64,000 nt of DNA, taken from Kovacikia minuta CCNUW1. Lineage in GTDB: Bacteria; Cyanobacteriota; Cyanobacteriia; Leptolyngbyales; Leptolyngbyaceae. Of this stretch, positions 1 through 9,611 are shown piece by piece; the stretch's first letter is position 1, and each line of letters begins with the position of its first letter. The notes beneath the pieces were generated by a model that was not told where the DNA came from, searched no databases, and saw only the letters and a list, made by a program, of their open reading frames with translations. The stretch spans positions 868,001 through 932,000 of the forward strand of contig NZ_CP083582.1 in assembly GCF_020091585.1 (NCBI RefSeq), in the 5' to 3' direction. The translations under genes and the position numbers were made by a program.

Positions 1-1082
1 TCAGCATCGGCATGCTGGTTGCCTTCCAGGGAATGATGGGCAAGTTTCTTGAGCCGGTGAATAATCTGGTCAGCCTGGCAGGCGAACTGCAAGAAATGGA
101 AGGGAACCTGGGGCGGTTGGATGATGTTTTGCGCAACAAGATTGACCCGGAAGTCGAGGAGGGAAAGATTGGATGGGAAGATGGGGAGATGGAGAGACGC
201 GGAGATGCAGAGACGCAGAGACGCGGAGAACGGGGAGACAAGGGAACTTCCCCTCTGGATTTGCTGTCTGCGCTTTCTTCCCCCGCTGCCGCTGCCGCCC
301 CCTCCCGCCCCCTCCCCCCTCCTTCTTTCCGGCTTCAGGGCTACATTGAACTGCGGAATCTGACCTTTGGCTATAACCGATCGGCTCCCCCTCTGATTGA
401 AAGCTTCAATCTGACGCTGAAACCAGGACAACGGGTTGCCCTCGTTGGAGGTAGTGGGTCGGGCAAATCAACCGTTGCCAAACTGGTGTGTGGATTGTAC
501 GAACCGTGGGATGGAGAAATTCTATTTGATGGGCGTCCGCGTCGGCAGATTCCCCGTCCGGTTTTAACCCATTCGATCGCCCTGGTTGAGCAAGACATTT
601 CCCTGTTTGCCGGAACTGTAAAAGATAATCTCACCCTGTGGGATTCGACCGTTCCCTTCAGTAATCTGGTGCGGGCTTGCAAGGATGCAGCAATTCAAGA
701 GGTCATCCTTTCCATGCCCGGAGGTTACAACGCAGATCTGGCAGAAGGCGCAACCAACCTCAGTGGTGGACAACGGCAACGATTAGAAATTGCCCGCGCA
801 TTTGTGAATAATCCTTCCATTCTGGTTATGGATGAAGCGACCAGTGCGCTGGATGCGGAAACGGAAAAAATCATTGATCAAAAGCTGCGGGAACGGGGCT
901 GCACCTGTGTGATCGTGGCGCACCGCCTGAGTACGATTCGGGATTGTGACGAAATTATTGTGTTCGATCGCGGCAAGGTGGTGCAACGCGGCACCCACGA
1001 ATCATTGCAGCGAGTAGAAGGCAAATATGCCCAATTAATTCGGAGTGAAGGGGAAGCGAAACAGGAGGAAACCCCATGCTAG
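1..1082 (+). CDS. NHLM-type peptide ABC exporter, C-terminal part (cut by window start)
   Basis: This is the C-terminal part of an ABC exporter; the reading frame is open to the window edge, so the N-terminus (a C39-type leader peptidase in this family) would lie outside. What is visible is the end of the membrane domain followed by a complete ATPase domain: Walker A GGSGSGKST around coordinate 447, signature LSGGQRQR around 760, Walker [13 protein letters not shown] and an H-loop AHRLST. The next gene overlaps by 7 bp and is the partner exporter, the usual arrangement of the two NHLM/NHLP bacteriocin-export ATPases, which cleave and secrete peptides with nitrile-hydratase-like leaders. About 60 residues between the membrane and ATPase domains (coordinates about 175-340) are low complexity and encoded by GACGCGGAGA-type repeats, an expansion not expected in the family. 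No precursor peptide gene is in the window. Confidence 0.85.
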   Translation, partial: SIGMLVAFQGMMGKFLEPVNNLVSLAGELQEMEGNLGRLDDVLRNKIDPEVEEGKIGWEDGEMERRGDAETQRRGERGDKGTSPLDLLSALSSPAAAAAPSRPLPPPSFRLQGYIELRNLTFGYNRSAPPLIESFNLTLKPGQRVALVGGSGSGKSTVAKLVCGLYEPWDGEILFDGRPRRQIPRPVLTHSIALVEQDISLFAGTVKDNLTLWDSTVPFSNLVRACKDAAIQEVILSMPGGYNADLAEGATNLSGGQRQRLEIARAFVNNPSILVMDEATSALDAETEKIIDQKLRERGCTCVIVAHRLSTIRDCDEIIVFDRGKVVQRGTHESLQRVEGKYAQLIRSEGEAKQEETPC

Positions 1083-3994
1083 ACCAAGTTCGAATTGTTA
1101 GCCTGTCCGGCGAGTACCACCACTTAAGCAGCAATGGCTCGATCGTCCTCAATGACCCCCATACCGTTTGGATTGTGAAATCAGGGGCACTGGCGTTGTT
1201 TGCCGTTCCCCTTCAGGACGGAACCCCAGAAGGCACTCGCCGCTACCTGTTTACTACCAGAGTGCAGCAGGCGATGTTCTCAACCATGAATGCAGCTGCT
1301 CCTGATCAAATTGTGGCGGTGGCGATCGAAGAAACCGAACTACTCCAGGTGTCGATCGCAGACTTCCGGGAGCATCTGGCAAACGGGTATCGGGAAGCGA
1401 TCGATTGGATTGAGGGTTGGATCGAGCAATTGGGACTGGCACTGGCTCATCTGATGCCGCCCGGAATTCCGTTTCAAGAAGATGGGGTGCGCTACTTCAC
1501 AATGGCAAGCGAGCAGATCTTTCAACCCCAGCGCCAGCTTGTCTCCTGGGTTCAGATTCAGGAAGGATTTGCCAACTGGATGGGATTTGATCAGTTGTCG
1601 CTTGCCCCTGAATCAGAAATTCTGCCCTTGAGTGCGGACATGTGGTTCCAGGCGGAAGGAACGGTGGAACTTGCCGTTTTCAACACGCTTGAAATCGATG
1701 ATCCAGAAACCTTGATGTTGGGATTATTCCAACTTCAACGCTATTTTCTGCAAGGCATTCATCTACTCGAACAACAGGAAACCAGTGCCGAATTAAACCG
1801 CTTCCAGGAACGGCAACGCCTGAACCAGCAGGTGATGGAAGAAACCCTGGGAGAACTGTCATCCCTACTGAGAACTTCCGATGCCGGGACGCAGGCTGGG
1901 GTTGCAGAAGATCCAGATAAGGCATTGTTGATCGCTGCTGGTGCCGTGGGACGGGTGTTGGGAGTCACCATTCGTCCGCCCGCCAAGTCCGAAGACCTGC
2001 AACGGGTGCAAGATCCTTTACAGGCGATCGCCCGTGCTTCCCGTCTGCGGATGCGCTCTGTTGCCTTACAGGGGCAGTGGTGGAAAAAGGACTGTGGTCC
2101 CATGCTGGCCTACACCCTGGAGGACAACCATCCGGTGGCACTGTTGCCCGTTGCCGATCGGGGCTACGAGATCTTTGACCCGATGCGGCGATCGCGGATT
2201 CCCGTCAATGCCCGCAGTGCGCCTGAGTTGACACCCACGGGTTATACCTTCTACCGTCCGTTACCCGACAAGGCGCTCAAAACCGTTGACCTGCTGAAAT
2301 TTGCGCTCCAGGGGCATCACCATGAATTGGTTGTTGTTGTTGTTGCGGGGATTGCCACCACCCTGCTGGGCATGCTGACCCCCCAGGCAACCGCCATTCT
2401 GATCGACAGTGCCATTCCCGATGCCGATCGGGGTTTGCTGCTTCAGATCGCCCTGGGATTGTTAGCAACAGCCTTTGGTAGCACCCTGTTTCAACTGGCG
2501 CAGGGATTTGCCATCATGCGCGTGGAAACCTTTGCCGATTCCACCACCCAGGCAGCCGTCTGGGATCGGTTGTTGAATCTAAAAGCATCCTTCTTCCGTC
2601 AATATGCGATTGGTGACCTCAACTCCCGCGTCAGTGCCGTTACTCAAATTCGCCAAAGACTCAGCAGCACGGTTCTCAAAAGCGTCTTTACCAGCCTGTT
2701 TTCCTTCCTGAACCTGGGGCTTTTGTTTTACTACAACACGTCTCTGGCTCTGATTGCAACCCTGGTTGCAGCGGTAAACATTGGCGTCACCCTCGTGTCG
2801 GGTATCCTCACCCTGCGTAAAGTTCGTCCGCTGCTGGAGCTTCAGGGGCAACTGTTTGGCACGATGGTGCAACTGATCAACGGCGTCACCAAACTGCGGG
2901 TTGCGGGGGCAGAAGCACGGGCTTTTGCCTTCTGGGGAAAACAATACAGCCAACAAATCAAATGGATGTTGAGTACCCAGAAAATTGAGGATACCCTGGC
3001 TGTGGTCAACAAAGTCTTACCCGCCGTCACCACCGCAATTCTGTTCTGGTTCGCCACTACCCTACTCCAGCAATCCCAGGCACAGGAAGGTGGCTTTTCA
3101 ACCGGAACGTTCCTGGCATTTAATGCGGCATTTGGCACATTCATCAGCGGCGCAACCGGACTGAGTGGCACGATCGTCTCCCTACTCAATATTGTGCCCC
3201 TATGGGAACGGGCACAGCCGATTCTGTCAGCAACACCCGAAGTCGATTCTGAGAAAGCTGATCCGGGCAGGCTGACGGGTCGGGTAGAGGTTGATCATGT
3301 CATCTTCCGCTACCGGGATGATGGTCCTTTAACCCTGGATGATGTCAGTGTCCGGGCTGAACCAGGAGAATTCATTGCCTTTGTGGGCGCTTCTGGCAGC
3401 GGTAAATCTACCCTATTCCGCTTACTGCTGGGGTTTGATGCGCCCGAATCGGGCACCATCTACTTCGATGGTCAAGACCTGGCAGGGTTGGATGTGCATG
3501 CAGTCCGTCGCCAGTTAGGAGTCGTGATGCAAAACAGCCGCCTGATGTCCGCATCCATCTTTGAAAACATTGCCAGTGGTGCCATGATCACGATGGATGA
3601 AGCCTGGGAAGCTGCCCGCATGGCTGGTTTCGCGGAAGATGTGGAATCGATGCCAATGGGGATGCATACGGTGGTGAGTGAGGGTGGCACCAACCTGTCT
3701 GGTGGGCAACGGCAACGGTTATTAATTGCCCGATCGCTGGTCTTAAAACCCAAAATTCTGTTGTTCGACGAAGCCACCAGTGCCCTGGATAATCGCACCC
3801 AGGCAATCGTTAGCCAAAGTCTGGAACGGCTCAAAGTCACCCGCATTGCGATCGCCCACCGTCTGAGTACAATTCGGAATGCCGATCGGATCTACGTCTT
3901 CCAGAGTGGTCGGGTGGTTCAGGTTGGCAACTATGACCAACTGGCAAATCAGGAAGGACTTTTCGCCCAACTGATGGCACGCCAAAAGCTGTGA
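1076..3994 (+). CDS. NHLM bacteriocin-export ABC transporter, permease/ATPase subunit
   Basis: This 972-residue half-transporter has an unusual N-terminal region of about 400 residues (a regulatory or cyclic-nucleotide-binding-like region typical of the second NHLM ATPase), then membrane helices between about residues 415 and 700, then an ATPase domain with Walker A GASGSGKST near residue 770, signature LSGGQRQR, Walker [13 protein letters not shown] and H-loop AHRLST. It lacks a C39 peptidase domain, which fits the non-peptidase partner of the pair. The start overlaps the upstream gene by 7 bp and is preceded by a strong AGGAGG (1063-1068), so the two genes are translationally coupled. The likely job is export of a ribosomally made, leader-containing peptide across the inner membrane. 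Substrate unknown. Confidence 0.88.
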   Translation: MLDQVRIVSLSGEYHHLSSNGSIVLNDPHTVWIVKSGALALFAVPLQDGTPEGTRRYLFTTRVQQAMFSTMNAAAPDQIVAVAIEETELLQVSIADFREHLANGYREAIDWIEGWIEQLGLALAHLMPPGIPFQEDGVRYFTMASEQIFQPQRQLVSWVQIQEGFANWMGFDQLSLAPESEILPLSADMWFQAEGTVELAVFNTLEIDDPETLMLGLFQLQRYFLQGIHLLEQQETSAELNRFQERQRLNQQVMEETLGELSSLLRTSDAGTQAGVAEDPDKALLIAAGAVGRVLGVTIRPPAKSEDLQRVQDPLQAIARASRLRMRSVALQGQWWKKDCGPMLAYTLEDNHPVALLPVADRGYEIFDPMRRSRIPVNARSAPELTPTGYTFYRPLPDKALKTVDLLKFALQGHHHELVVVVVAGIATTLLGMLTPQATAILIDSAIPDADRGLLLQIALGLLATAFGSTLFQLAQGFAIMRVETFADSTTQAAVWDRLLNLKASFFRQYAIGDLNSRVSAVTQIRQRLSSTVLKSVFTSLFSFLNLGLLFYYNTSLALIATLVAAVNIGVTLVSGILTLRKVRPLLELQGQLFGTMVQLINGVTKLRVAGAEARAFAFWGKQYSQQIKWMLSTQKIEDTLAVVNKVLPAVTTAILFWFATTLLQQSQAQEGGFSTGTFLAFNAAFGTFISGATGLSGTIVSLLNIVPLWERAQPILSATPEVDSEKADPGRLTGRVEVDHVIFRYRDDGPLTLDDVSVRAEPGEFIAFVGASGSGKSTLFRLLLGFDAPESGTIYFDGQDLAGLDVHAVRRQLGVVMQNSRLMSASIFENIASGAMITMDEAWEAARMAGFAEDVESMPMGMHTVVSEGGTNLSGGQRQRLLIARSLVLKPKILLFDEATSALDNRTQAIVSQSLERLKVTRIAIAHRLSTIRNADRIYVFQSGRVVQVGNYDQLANQEGLFAQLMARQKL

Positions 3995-4135
3995 ACATGG
4001 CTCAGGGGGCGGGTGTCAGGGGTCAGTCTCCGACGTGAGCCTCAGCCAAGCTAAACTACAGAGAGGGGCGATCGTGGTATAAGCGCGATCGCCTTCTTTG
4101 CTTCAGGGGATGCGAGTGCAATAGTTTCGGGGGAG

Positions 4136-5191
4136 TTACCTGGCCCAGCGGTAGCCCCTGATGACATCCCAGGCGACCTGCTGATAGATTGCGGCGTCGG
4201 CAGCAGTCAACGGACCGTTGCTCGTGACTCGCTCAGCCGGAGGTTGGGCGATCGTGGCTGCGTAAAAGAGCAACCCAACGAAGTAGGCTCCCCTGGCAGA
4301 TAGGTGTATACCATCCTTAAAGTGCGCATCGATAAACTGCTGTTGCGACATACCCAGTCGATCTCTTAAGGCGCTCAACCCTGTGCCTCCTGGGATAATA
4401 CCAACTGACTTGCCACCATTCACTTCGTCTATGCCTGCACGCGTGATCTCATTCTCAGCCAATCTTTTGCGGCACCATGCATCCCATGTGGCGGCTGTCC
4501 GGTATTTCGGATCTTGATTATTCGGCCACACCGAGTACAACCAGAGCTTCGTGTTGGGGTTATCTCTTTGAGCCGCAGCAAAAAACAACGAGCCGATTTT
4601 AACGTCACCAGGCTCAGGGATAACCTTTTGTTGATTGGTTGACGGAGCGACGTAATCTTCACTTGCAGGTTCAGTTAATTGAGCTTCTGGCTTTGGATAA
4701 GGGGATTGATAAATCGGCATGATTGTCAGGTGATCCGGCTGCATATTCCGCATCAGCAGCAAGGGAGCAGACGCTTTCCCAAAGGAGTTTTTGTAGTGCC
4801 ACAGGTAATTCAGCGCAGCCCCAGATCTACTAAACCTTCGATGCTCCACCGTAAAGCCAGCACTCCTGATAAGGGCTTCCGCTGAGTCGCCCAGCTCATC
4901 CGTGCCGCTATTGCCAATGAAGAAGATCTTGACTATACCGTTTTGGTCAACAGTAGAAGCTGGCGCACTGGGTGTTTGTTGTGGGGAGTCCGTTGCTGAC
5001 AGGGCACTTTGCACACCAACCCCTTCAGTCACGAGCGGATAAGCGTGATTGAAGGGCTGACTGGAAAGATTTCTGACCTGTACGCCAGGGGTTGCACTCC
5101 GGGGCGCAGCATACGCACTTGTGCCTAATAAACAAACGGATACCAGGAGCGCAATTAGTGTTCTGACCCCGAAAGCCTGATTCAACATCAT
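4136..5191 (-). CDS. Secreted SGNH/GDSL-like hydrolase
   Basis: This 351-residue protein begins with a signal peptide (hydrophobic stretch followed by AYAA, cleavage likely near residue 28). A block-I-like FFIGNS, with the candidate Ser nucleophile, lies near residue 92, and a C-terminal DGIHLSARG provides the Asp-x-x-His pair of block V. Together these point to an SGNH-fold esterase or acetylhydrolase acting outside the cytoplasm, possibly on polysaccharide acetyl groups; the substrate is inference. A Pro/Ser/Thr-rich linker separates the signal peptide from the fold. A second protein of the same general type is encoded at 14779-16182. The gene is convergent with the exporter genes. Confidence 0.65.
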   Translation of the reverse strand: MMLNQAFGVRTLIALLVSVCLLGTSAYAAPRSATPGVQVRNLSSQPFNHAYPLVTEGVGVQSALSATDSPQQTPSAPASTVDQNGIVKIFFIGNSGTDELGDSAEALIRSAGFTVEHRRFSRSGAALNYLWHYKNSFGKASAPLLLMRNMQPDHLTIMPIYQSPYPKPEAQLTEPASEDYVAPSTNQQKVIPEPGDVKIGSLFFAAAQRDNPNTKLWLYSVWPNNQDPKYRTAATWDAWCRKRLAENEITRAGIDEVNGGKSVGIIPGGTGLSALRDRLGMSQQQFIDAHFKDGIHLSARGAYFVGLLFYAATIAQPPAERVTSNGPLTAADAAIYQQVAWDVIRGYRWAR

Positions 5192-5523
5192 GACGCTTCA
5201 CCAATAGAAATTTACACGTAATGCCTTCTCCCCTCTCAGAAAAAGTAACGCTGGTTCGGGGCAAAACAAGCAAATCACCGCTTTCTCTCCCTAAAGTGAG
5301 TAGTTATCATTACCTCTCACCTTCACCAGATGGCACCTGAAACATCAGCCTGGGTAAGGAATTGTTGCACTTCCAGGTAAGCGCTATCTGCCATTCTAGG
5401 ATGCCAAAAAAAGCAGCCGAATGGCTCACTTCAATAGATTTTGCAACCTCATGATGGCTCTATATCGGTCACTCACCTTCTGCCCTCTGCCTCCTGCCTT
5501 CTGCCTTTCGCGATCGCTTGGAC
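5192..5523. other. Gene-free stretch with short STRR
   Basis: I see no gene here. The stretch includes a heptamer run of the CTGCCTY type at about 5477-5508 immediately before the longer heptamer array. A promoter for the minus-strand SGNH gene probably lies near 5200-5300, but no convincing boxes were found. Confidence 0.5.
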
Positions 5524-5780
5524 AATTTGACTTCTGAAGCCGACAATTGCAGCTCAGAGCTTGAAGGTTGGAGCAATTTGCTCGACATTCCGGGTTCTGA
5601 GCTTGAATTTTGGAGCAAAAAGGTCGAAGTTCCGAGTTCTGAGGTCAAAGTTCCGAGTTCTGAGGTCGGAGTTTCGAGTTCTGAGGTCGGAGTTTCAAGT
5701 CAAAAGCTCGAAGCTCCGAGTTCAAAGCTTGGAGTTCCAGGCTCAAAGGTCAATGTTTCAAGTTCTGATCTTGAAAAGCA
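5524..5780. repeat. Heptanucleotide (STRR-like) array, about 35 units
   Basis: The run can be parsed into 7-base units of the kind GTTCTGA, GTTCCGA, GGTCGGA, GTTCAAA and GCTCGAA, often in three-unit (21-base) blocks. Because 7 bases do not divide by three, all frames stay open for long and yield spurious repetitive proteins. There is no ribosome binding site and no other protein-like sequence, so I treat it as a repeat and not as a gene. Confidence 0.75.
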
Positions 5781-5859
5781 AAACTTTTGACGTAGCCGGA
5801 ACCCTCCAATCACTCTATATAGCCGATCCCAATCGTATTCTAGTCATATTAGAGACAGC

Positions 5860-6105
5860 CTATTTCTTTGCCTGGGTTGAGTTTTTCTGCATGGCGGGTA
5901 CAAGAACCTGTAAAAGGAATGCAATTGAAACCACTACACCCGCGATCGCCCCAATCACGACTGCTGTCGCCAGAATAATTTCAGTTGGACTGGTGCCGTA
6001 TTGCATCCAGGCAGAAGGAGACTCGACGGAACCAGGATTCATCGTGACCTGAACGGGCTGAGCTTTGAAAGTGGAGGAATTGGAAGTTACGAGAGCGTTG
6101 TTCAT
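5860..6105 (-). CDS. Small single-pass membrane protein
   Basis: This 81-residue protein has one strong transmembrane helix (about residues 40-66, rich in I, V, A and L) followed by a short basic tail ending in KK. I chose the inner ATG at 6105 because AAAGGA lies nine bases upstream; a longer frame to 6147 has no such site. No family is recognised. Its length, one helix and polar N-terminal half resemble small stress or photosystem-associated membrane proteins, but nothing in the context supports a specific role. Confidence 0.55.
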   Translation of the reverse strand: MNNALVTSNSSTFKAQPVQVTMNPGSVESPSAWMQYGTSPTEIILATAVVIGAIAGVVVSIAFLLQVLVPAMQKNSTQAKK

Positions 6106-6263
6106 CGGTGGAATTCCTTTGTGAATGTTGTTTGCTGATGAATCCAACTTATCTGGAGTAACCGTTTGGGTCTCCTCACGATCGTGAGTGAAGTCGTGAG
6201 TATCGTATTCAAATCCGTTAAAATCAGTAGCAAAGTAACTGCATGCTGCTTGGGATTCTTCCT

Positions 6264-8942
6264 ATGTCCAAATCTGAGGAGGTGTTTTCAGAGGCATATA
6301 ACATATGGGATTTGGAGAAGCTGTATGCAGATTTGATGAGAGCGAGTGGAAAGTCTTTATCACCAAATGCCAAGACTTTTCTTCGAGGAATTTTGTGTAG
6401 CTACAGCCCCAGAGAGATTGGAGAGAAATTGAACTATCAGGGCAAAGACCCTTCCAGCACCGTTAGGCAAACTCTGTCAAAAGAGGTTTATCCGGCAGTT
6501 GAGGCGTTACTTTCTGATCAAAAGATTGATTGGCGGCAGGTTCAGGCTCCTCGCCTGCTTGAGCGGTATAGAAAGGACACCAATTTATCTCCAACTTTTG
6601 CCATTCCCTGGAAGCAAGTTTGTGGGGATATGCTGGAGTTTCAGAAGAAAGGCTTATTGACCAGCTACCCTATCCGAGGGGCAAACAATCCATCAGTGCC
6701 ACCACGTCGAGTTCAGGATGTTTATGTTCGATTAGAGTTAGTTGAACGACAGCCAAACCATCGGGTGAAGCAAGACTTTGACCCAGAGAAATATTCTGTT
6801 AGGGAACAGGAAGAAAAGACCAGACCTGTTTCTCACAAAGAGTTCTTTGAGTCGGTATTGCAAGGTCAAAGTCCCAAAAGTAAAGGGAAACGCATTGCAA
6901 TTATCGGCGAACCGGGAGCAGGTAAGACAACACTGTTACAGGAGATCAGTGCAAAAGTTGATGGCATCCCTATCTGGATTGATTTAGCCAGCTTAAAACG
7001 AGATACCACGCTAGAAGAGTATTTACTGCACAACTGGCTCAAATCGTCGCTGAGTGTGATTCGGCAGTATGCACCAGAAGCAGTCGCCGATATACGGAAA
7101 CCTTCAGCCGAGTTGGGACAAGCATTTGCGGAACTGTTTGAACAGAATCAGGTTTGGTTGCTGCTAGACGGTGCAGATGAGATGTCAGCGGGATTAGGAC
7201 AGCCTCTAAATTGGGTTGCTCAACAGCTTCAACAAGCGGGGTGGGTTGCAAAAGCGAAAGTCGTATTAACCTCTCGCTTGAATCTATGGAGCAATTATGG
7301 CGATCGCCTGATTGAGTTCGACACCTACCGCAATCTGGACTTTGAACCCAAGCAAGTCACAGAGTTTATCGACAAATGGTTTGCACAGGAACCTGATGCC
7401 AGGGAGAAACTGAAACAGGATTTAGAGAAAAGCAGCGATCGCATCAAAAGCCTGATTCGTAATCCGCTGCGATTAACCCTGCTGTGTATCACCTGGAAAG
7501 GAGTAGGGGATAGATTACCTGAAACAAAAGCAGGACTTTACCAACGGCTAGTTCGTTCCCATTATGAGCATCAATGGAAAACAAAGCCAGAAGACTTTGC
7601 CCAATTCTCAGCGGAGGAAGCACAGGATAAGCTAAATCAATGGCTGGGAGAGCTGTCAAAGACTGCATTAGACGGTGAAGATTCTCACTTCCAGGAATCG
7701 AGGTTTCGTTTCCGAAAGAGCGCGTTAACTTACTTTGCAAAACAGTTTGAGCAAGGCTCTTATTTCTTGGAATGGGCGCTTAAATTAGAGTGGCTGCATC
7801 AAATCGGGTTACCCAATACCAATGAGGTTGATGCAGATGAACCTGTCTACGCATTCTTGCATCCCACGTTTCAGGAATACTTTGCAGCGTTGGCAATCGA
7901 TGATTGGCATTACTTCTTAAATCATGTCTCTTATAATCCAGATGAAGGGAAATATTTGATATTTCAGATTCATTGGCATGAAGTCATTTTAATTTGGTAT
8001 GGAATAAATAAGAAAACCGTATTAAAGAAAGAATTATTTAAACAGAAAGAAGAATTTCTAGATTCAATGATTAGTTTTGAAGATGGATGTAATCATTTTT
8101 ATGAGAGTCGCGCATTCTCTCTCGCTCTTAAGGCTACAGATGAGTTTAGATACAGTAAACAGCCGATGATAGATTGGATTCGAAACTCTCGAGTGGAGAA
8201 TCTATTGAAGCATGATGTCTTTCAATATAAAATACATCCTCTAACTAGTGCTTTTTCAATGAATTTTAAGAAAACCAATTATTTCTTTGAATTAATTAAA
8301 CGGTTGGGATTTGACATAGAGGAATTGAATTGCAAAGAGCTATTAGACATAGAGAAAGGCTTCTCTACTCTTGAGAGCCAAATAAAATTGTTTCTCAATT
8401 ATTTCAAGATTTCTAATTCAAATGGATGCATAAAAGAAATTAAAAATGGTTTCTATTTTAAGAAATGGCTGGATGAAGTTAAAGCTTTTGAAGGGAGAGA
8501 GCGAGGAGTACTGATTGCTCTGTTTTTGCGAGAGTATAAGAAGAACCAAAACTATTTTTCCGAGTGGCTTCTTGAAGCTATTGATGTAAGATATTCTGAA
8601 CTTTGGCTACTAGCTTGGTTGATTGGCAGAAATGTTCTTTATGAATCTGAAACTTCATCAAGAATTGTATATTCATTGTTATCAGCTATGTCCATAGAAA
8701 ATGATGAATTTACACTTATTTCTATAGCTGAAAGTTTGAAGCAAATCGAAAGTAGCAATTCAGGCTGCATAAAGATAAGCGATTTGAAACCTTTCCTTTT
8801 AGACTCAAATACTAACTCCCTTTGTAAGTCAATATGTAGTGAGCTTCTTTACTTTCGCTCTCAGGTCATAAATTATCCAGATTTTTATCGAGCATGGCAT
8901 AGTTCTTCCTCTGCTGATGCCGAGTTGCCTATAGATGATTGA
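6264..8942 (+). CDS. NACHT-domain NTPase with N-terminal helix-turn-helix-like domain
   Basis: This large STAND-type NTPase has three parts. Residues about 1-85 are helical with a possible helix-turn-helix (SPREIGEKL). Residues about 205-400 are the NACHT core, with Walker A GEPGAGKTT near residue 214 and Walker B WLLLDGADEMS near residue 300, followed by the NACHT-associated helical segment (NPLRLTLLC). The C-terminal half has no recognisable repeat and is strikingly AT-rich from about 7900 on. Bacterial NACHT proteins are known phage-defence sensors that oligomerise on ligand binding; the C-terminal half is normally the sensor. Here the neighbours are toxin-antitoxin genes, which fits a defence island. 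The start at 6264 is preferred to 6243 by position only. Effector activity is not evident: no nuclease or TIR motif is visible. Confidence 0.75.
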   Translation: MSKSEEVFSEAYNIWDLEKLYADLMRASGKSLSPNAKTFLRGILCSYSPREIGEKLNYQGKDPSSTVRQTLSKEVYPAVEALLSDQKIDWRQVQAPRLLERYRKDTNLSPTFAIPWKQVCGDMLEFQKKGLLTSYPIRGANNPSVPPRRVQDVYVRLELVERQPNHRVKQDFDPEKYSVREQEEKTRPVSHKEFFESVLQGQSPKSKGKRIAIIGEPGAGKTTLLQEISAKVDGIPIWIDLASLKRDTTLEEYLLHNWLKSSLSVIRQYAPEAVADIRKPSAELGQAFAELFEQNQVWLLLDGADEMSAGLGQPLNWVAQQLQQAGWVAKAKVVLTSRLNLWSNYGDRLIEFDTYRNLDFEPKQVTEFIDKWFAQEPDAREKLKQDLEKSSDRIKSLIRNPLRLTLLCITWKGVGDRLPETKAGLYQRLVRSHYEHQWKTKPEDFAQFSAEEAQDKLNQWLGELSKTALDGEDSHFQESRFRFRKSALTYFAKQFEQGSYFLEWALKLEWLHQIGLPNTNEVDADEPVYAFLHPTFQEYFAALAIDDWHYFLNHVSYNPDEGKYLIFQIHWHEVILIWYGINKKTVLKKELFKQKEEFLDSMISFEDGCNHFYESRAFSLALKATDEFRYSKQPMIDWIRNSRVENLLKHDVFQYKIHPLTSAFSMNFKKTNYFFELIKRLGFDIEELNCKELLDIEKGFSTLESQIKLFLNYFKISNSNGCIKEIKNGFYFKKWLDEVKAFEGRERGVLIALFLREYKKNQNYFSEWLLEAIDVRYSELWLLAWLIGRNVLYESETSSRIVYSLLSAMSIENDEFTLISIAESLKQIESSNSGCIKISDLKPFLLDSNTNSLCKSICSELLYFRSQVINYPDFYRAWHSSSSADAELPIDD

Positions 8943-8953
8943 GAGGTAAAGCC

Positions 8954-9265
8954 ATGAAAACTCAAAATATTGATATTTCTAAAGAGAAGATCGCTCACTT
9001 TTGCCAGCACTGGTACATCACCAAACTCTCCCTGTTTGGCTCCGTCCTGCGTGATGACTTTTGTGCTGATAGTGATATCGATGTGCTGGTCGAGTTTCAA
9101 TCCGGATATACACCGGGATTTCTCAAACTCCACCAGATTCAAGAGGAACTTTCAACCCTGCTGGGAAATCGGCAAATTGATCTGGTGACGCCCAAGTTTC
9201 TCAACCATCGGATTCGCGATCGCGTCCTGGCAGAAGCAGAGGTTTACTATGACTCAGAGGGATGA
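8954..9265 (+). CDS. mntA: MntA-like nucleotidyltransferase antitoxin
   Basis: This 103-residue minimal nucleotidyltransferase has the motif GSVLRDDFCADSDIDVLVEF, matching the family signature GSxxRxDxxxxSDxD. MntA antitoxins use it to AMPylate a tyrosine of the partner HEPN toxin. The ATG at 8954 follows GAGAGG with good spacing; an upstream TTG at 8939 is less likely. It starts 11 bases after the NACHT gene and overlaps the HepT-like gene by 17 bases, so the three are probably co-transcribed. Family assignment is strong; activity in this strain is inferred. Confidence 0.88.
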   Translation: MKTQNIDISKEKIAHFCQHWYITKLSLFGSVLRDDFCADSDIDVLVEFQSGYTPGFLKLHQIQEELSTLLGNRQIDLVTPKFLNHRIRDRVLAEAEVYYDSEG

Positions 9266-9611
9266 TCAGGTTTACGTTGGGCATAGGCTAGACACTGCCA
9301 ACAACGCGATCGGGTTTGTGCAGGGTTTAACCAGAGAAGACTTCGACAACAACGAACTCCTGCGTCTGTCGCTCACCCATTTGTTGCAGGTGATTGGTGA
9401 AGCAGCCCGTCGAGTCTCCCCTGATTTTCGATTAGCTTATCCTCAAATCGATTGGAAAGTGATCGTTGGAATGCGAAGCAAAGTCGTCCATGATTATTTG
9501 AACGTGGATGAAGACATTGTTTGGGACTCAGTAACAAATGAGCTACCTACCTTAATGGCAGAACTTGAGAAAATACTGAATTCCAACGATGCAAGGGAGG
9601 AAAACTTGTGA
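9249..9611 (+). CDS. hepT: HepT-like HEPN ribonuclease toxin
   Basis: This 120-residue helical HEPN/DUF86 protein carries the catalytic motif RSKVVHDY, that is R-x4-H-x-Y, with the tyrosine that MntA modifies. HepT toxins are RNases that stop growth when not AMPylated. The gene overlaps mntA by 17 bases, the canonical order being antitoxin then toxin or the reverse with tight coupling. Its stop overlaps the GTG start of the next gene (GTGA at 9608-9611). All catalytic residues of the HEPN motif are present, so it is probably functional. Confidence 0.88.
   Translation: MTQRDDQVYVGHRLDTANNAIGFVQGLTREDFDNNELLRLSLTHLLQVIGEAARRVSPDFRLAYPQIDWKVIVGMRSKVVHDYLNVDEDIVWDSVTNELPTLMAELEKILNSNDAREENL

Noticed and set aside
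5518-6052. Two long overlapping repetitive open frames
   Set aside because: They arise from a heptamer array that leaves frames open; no ribosome binding site and no other protein features.
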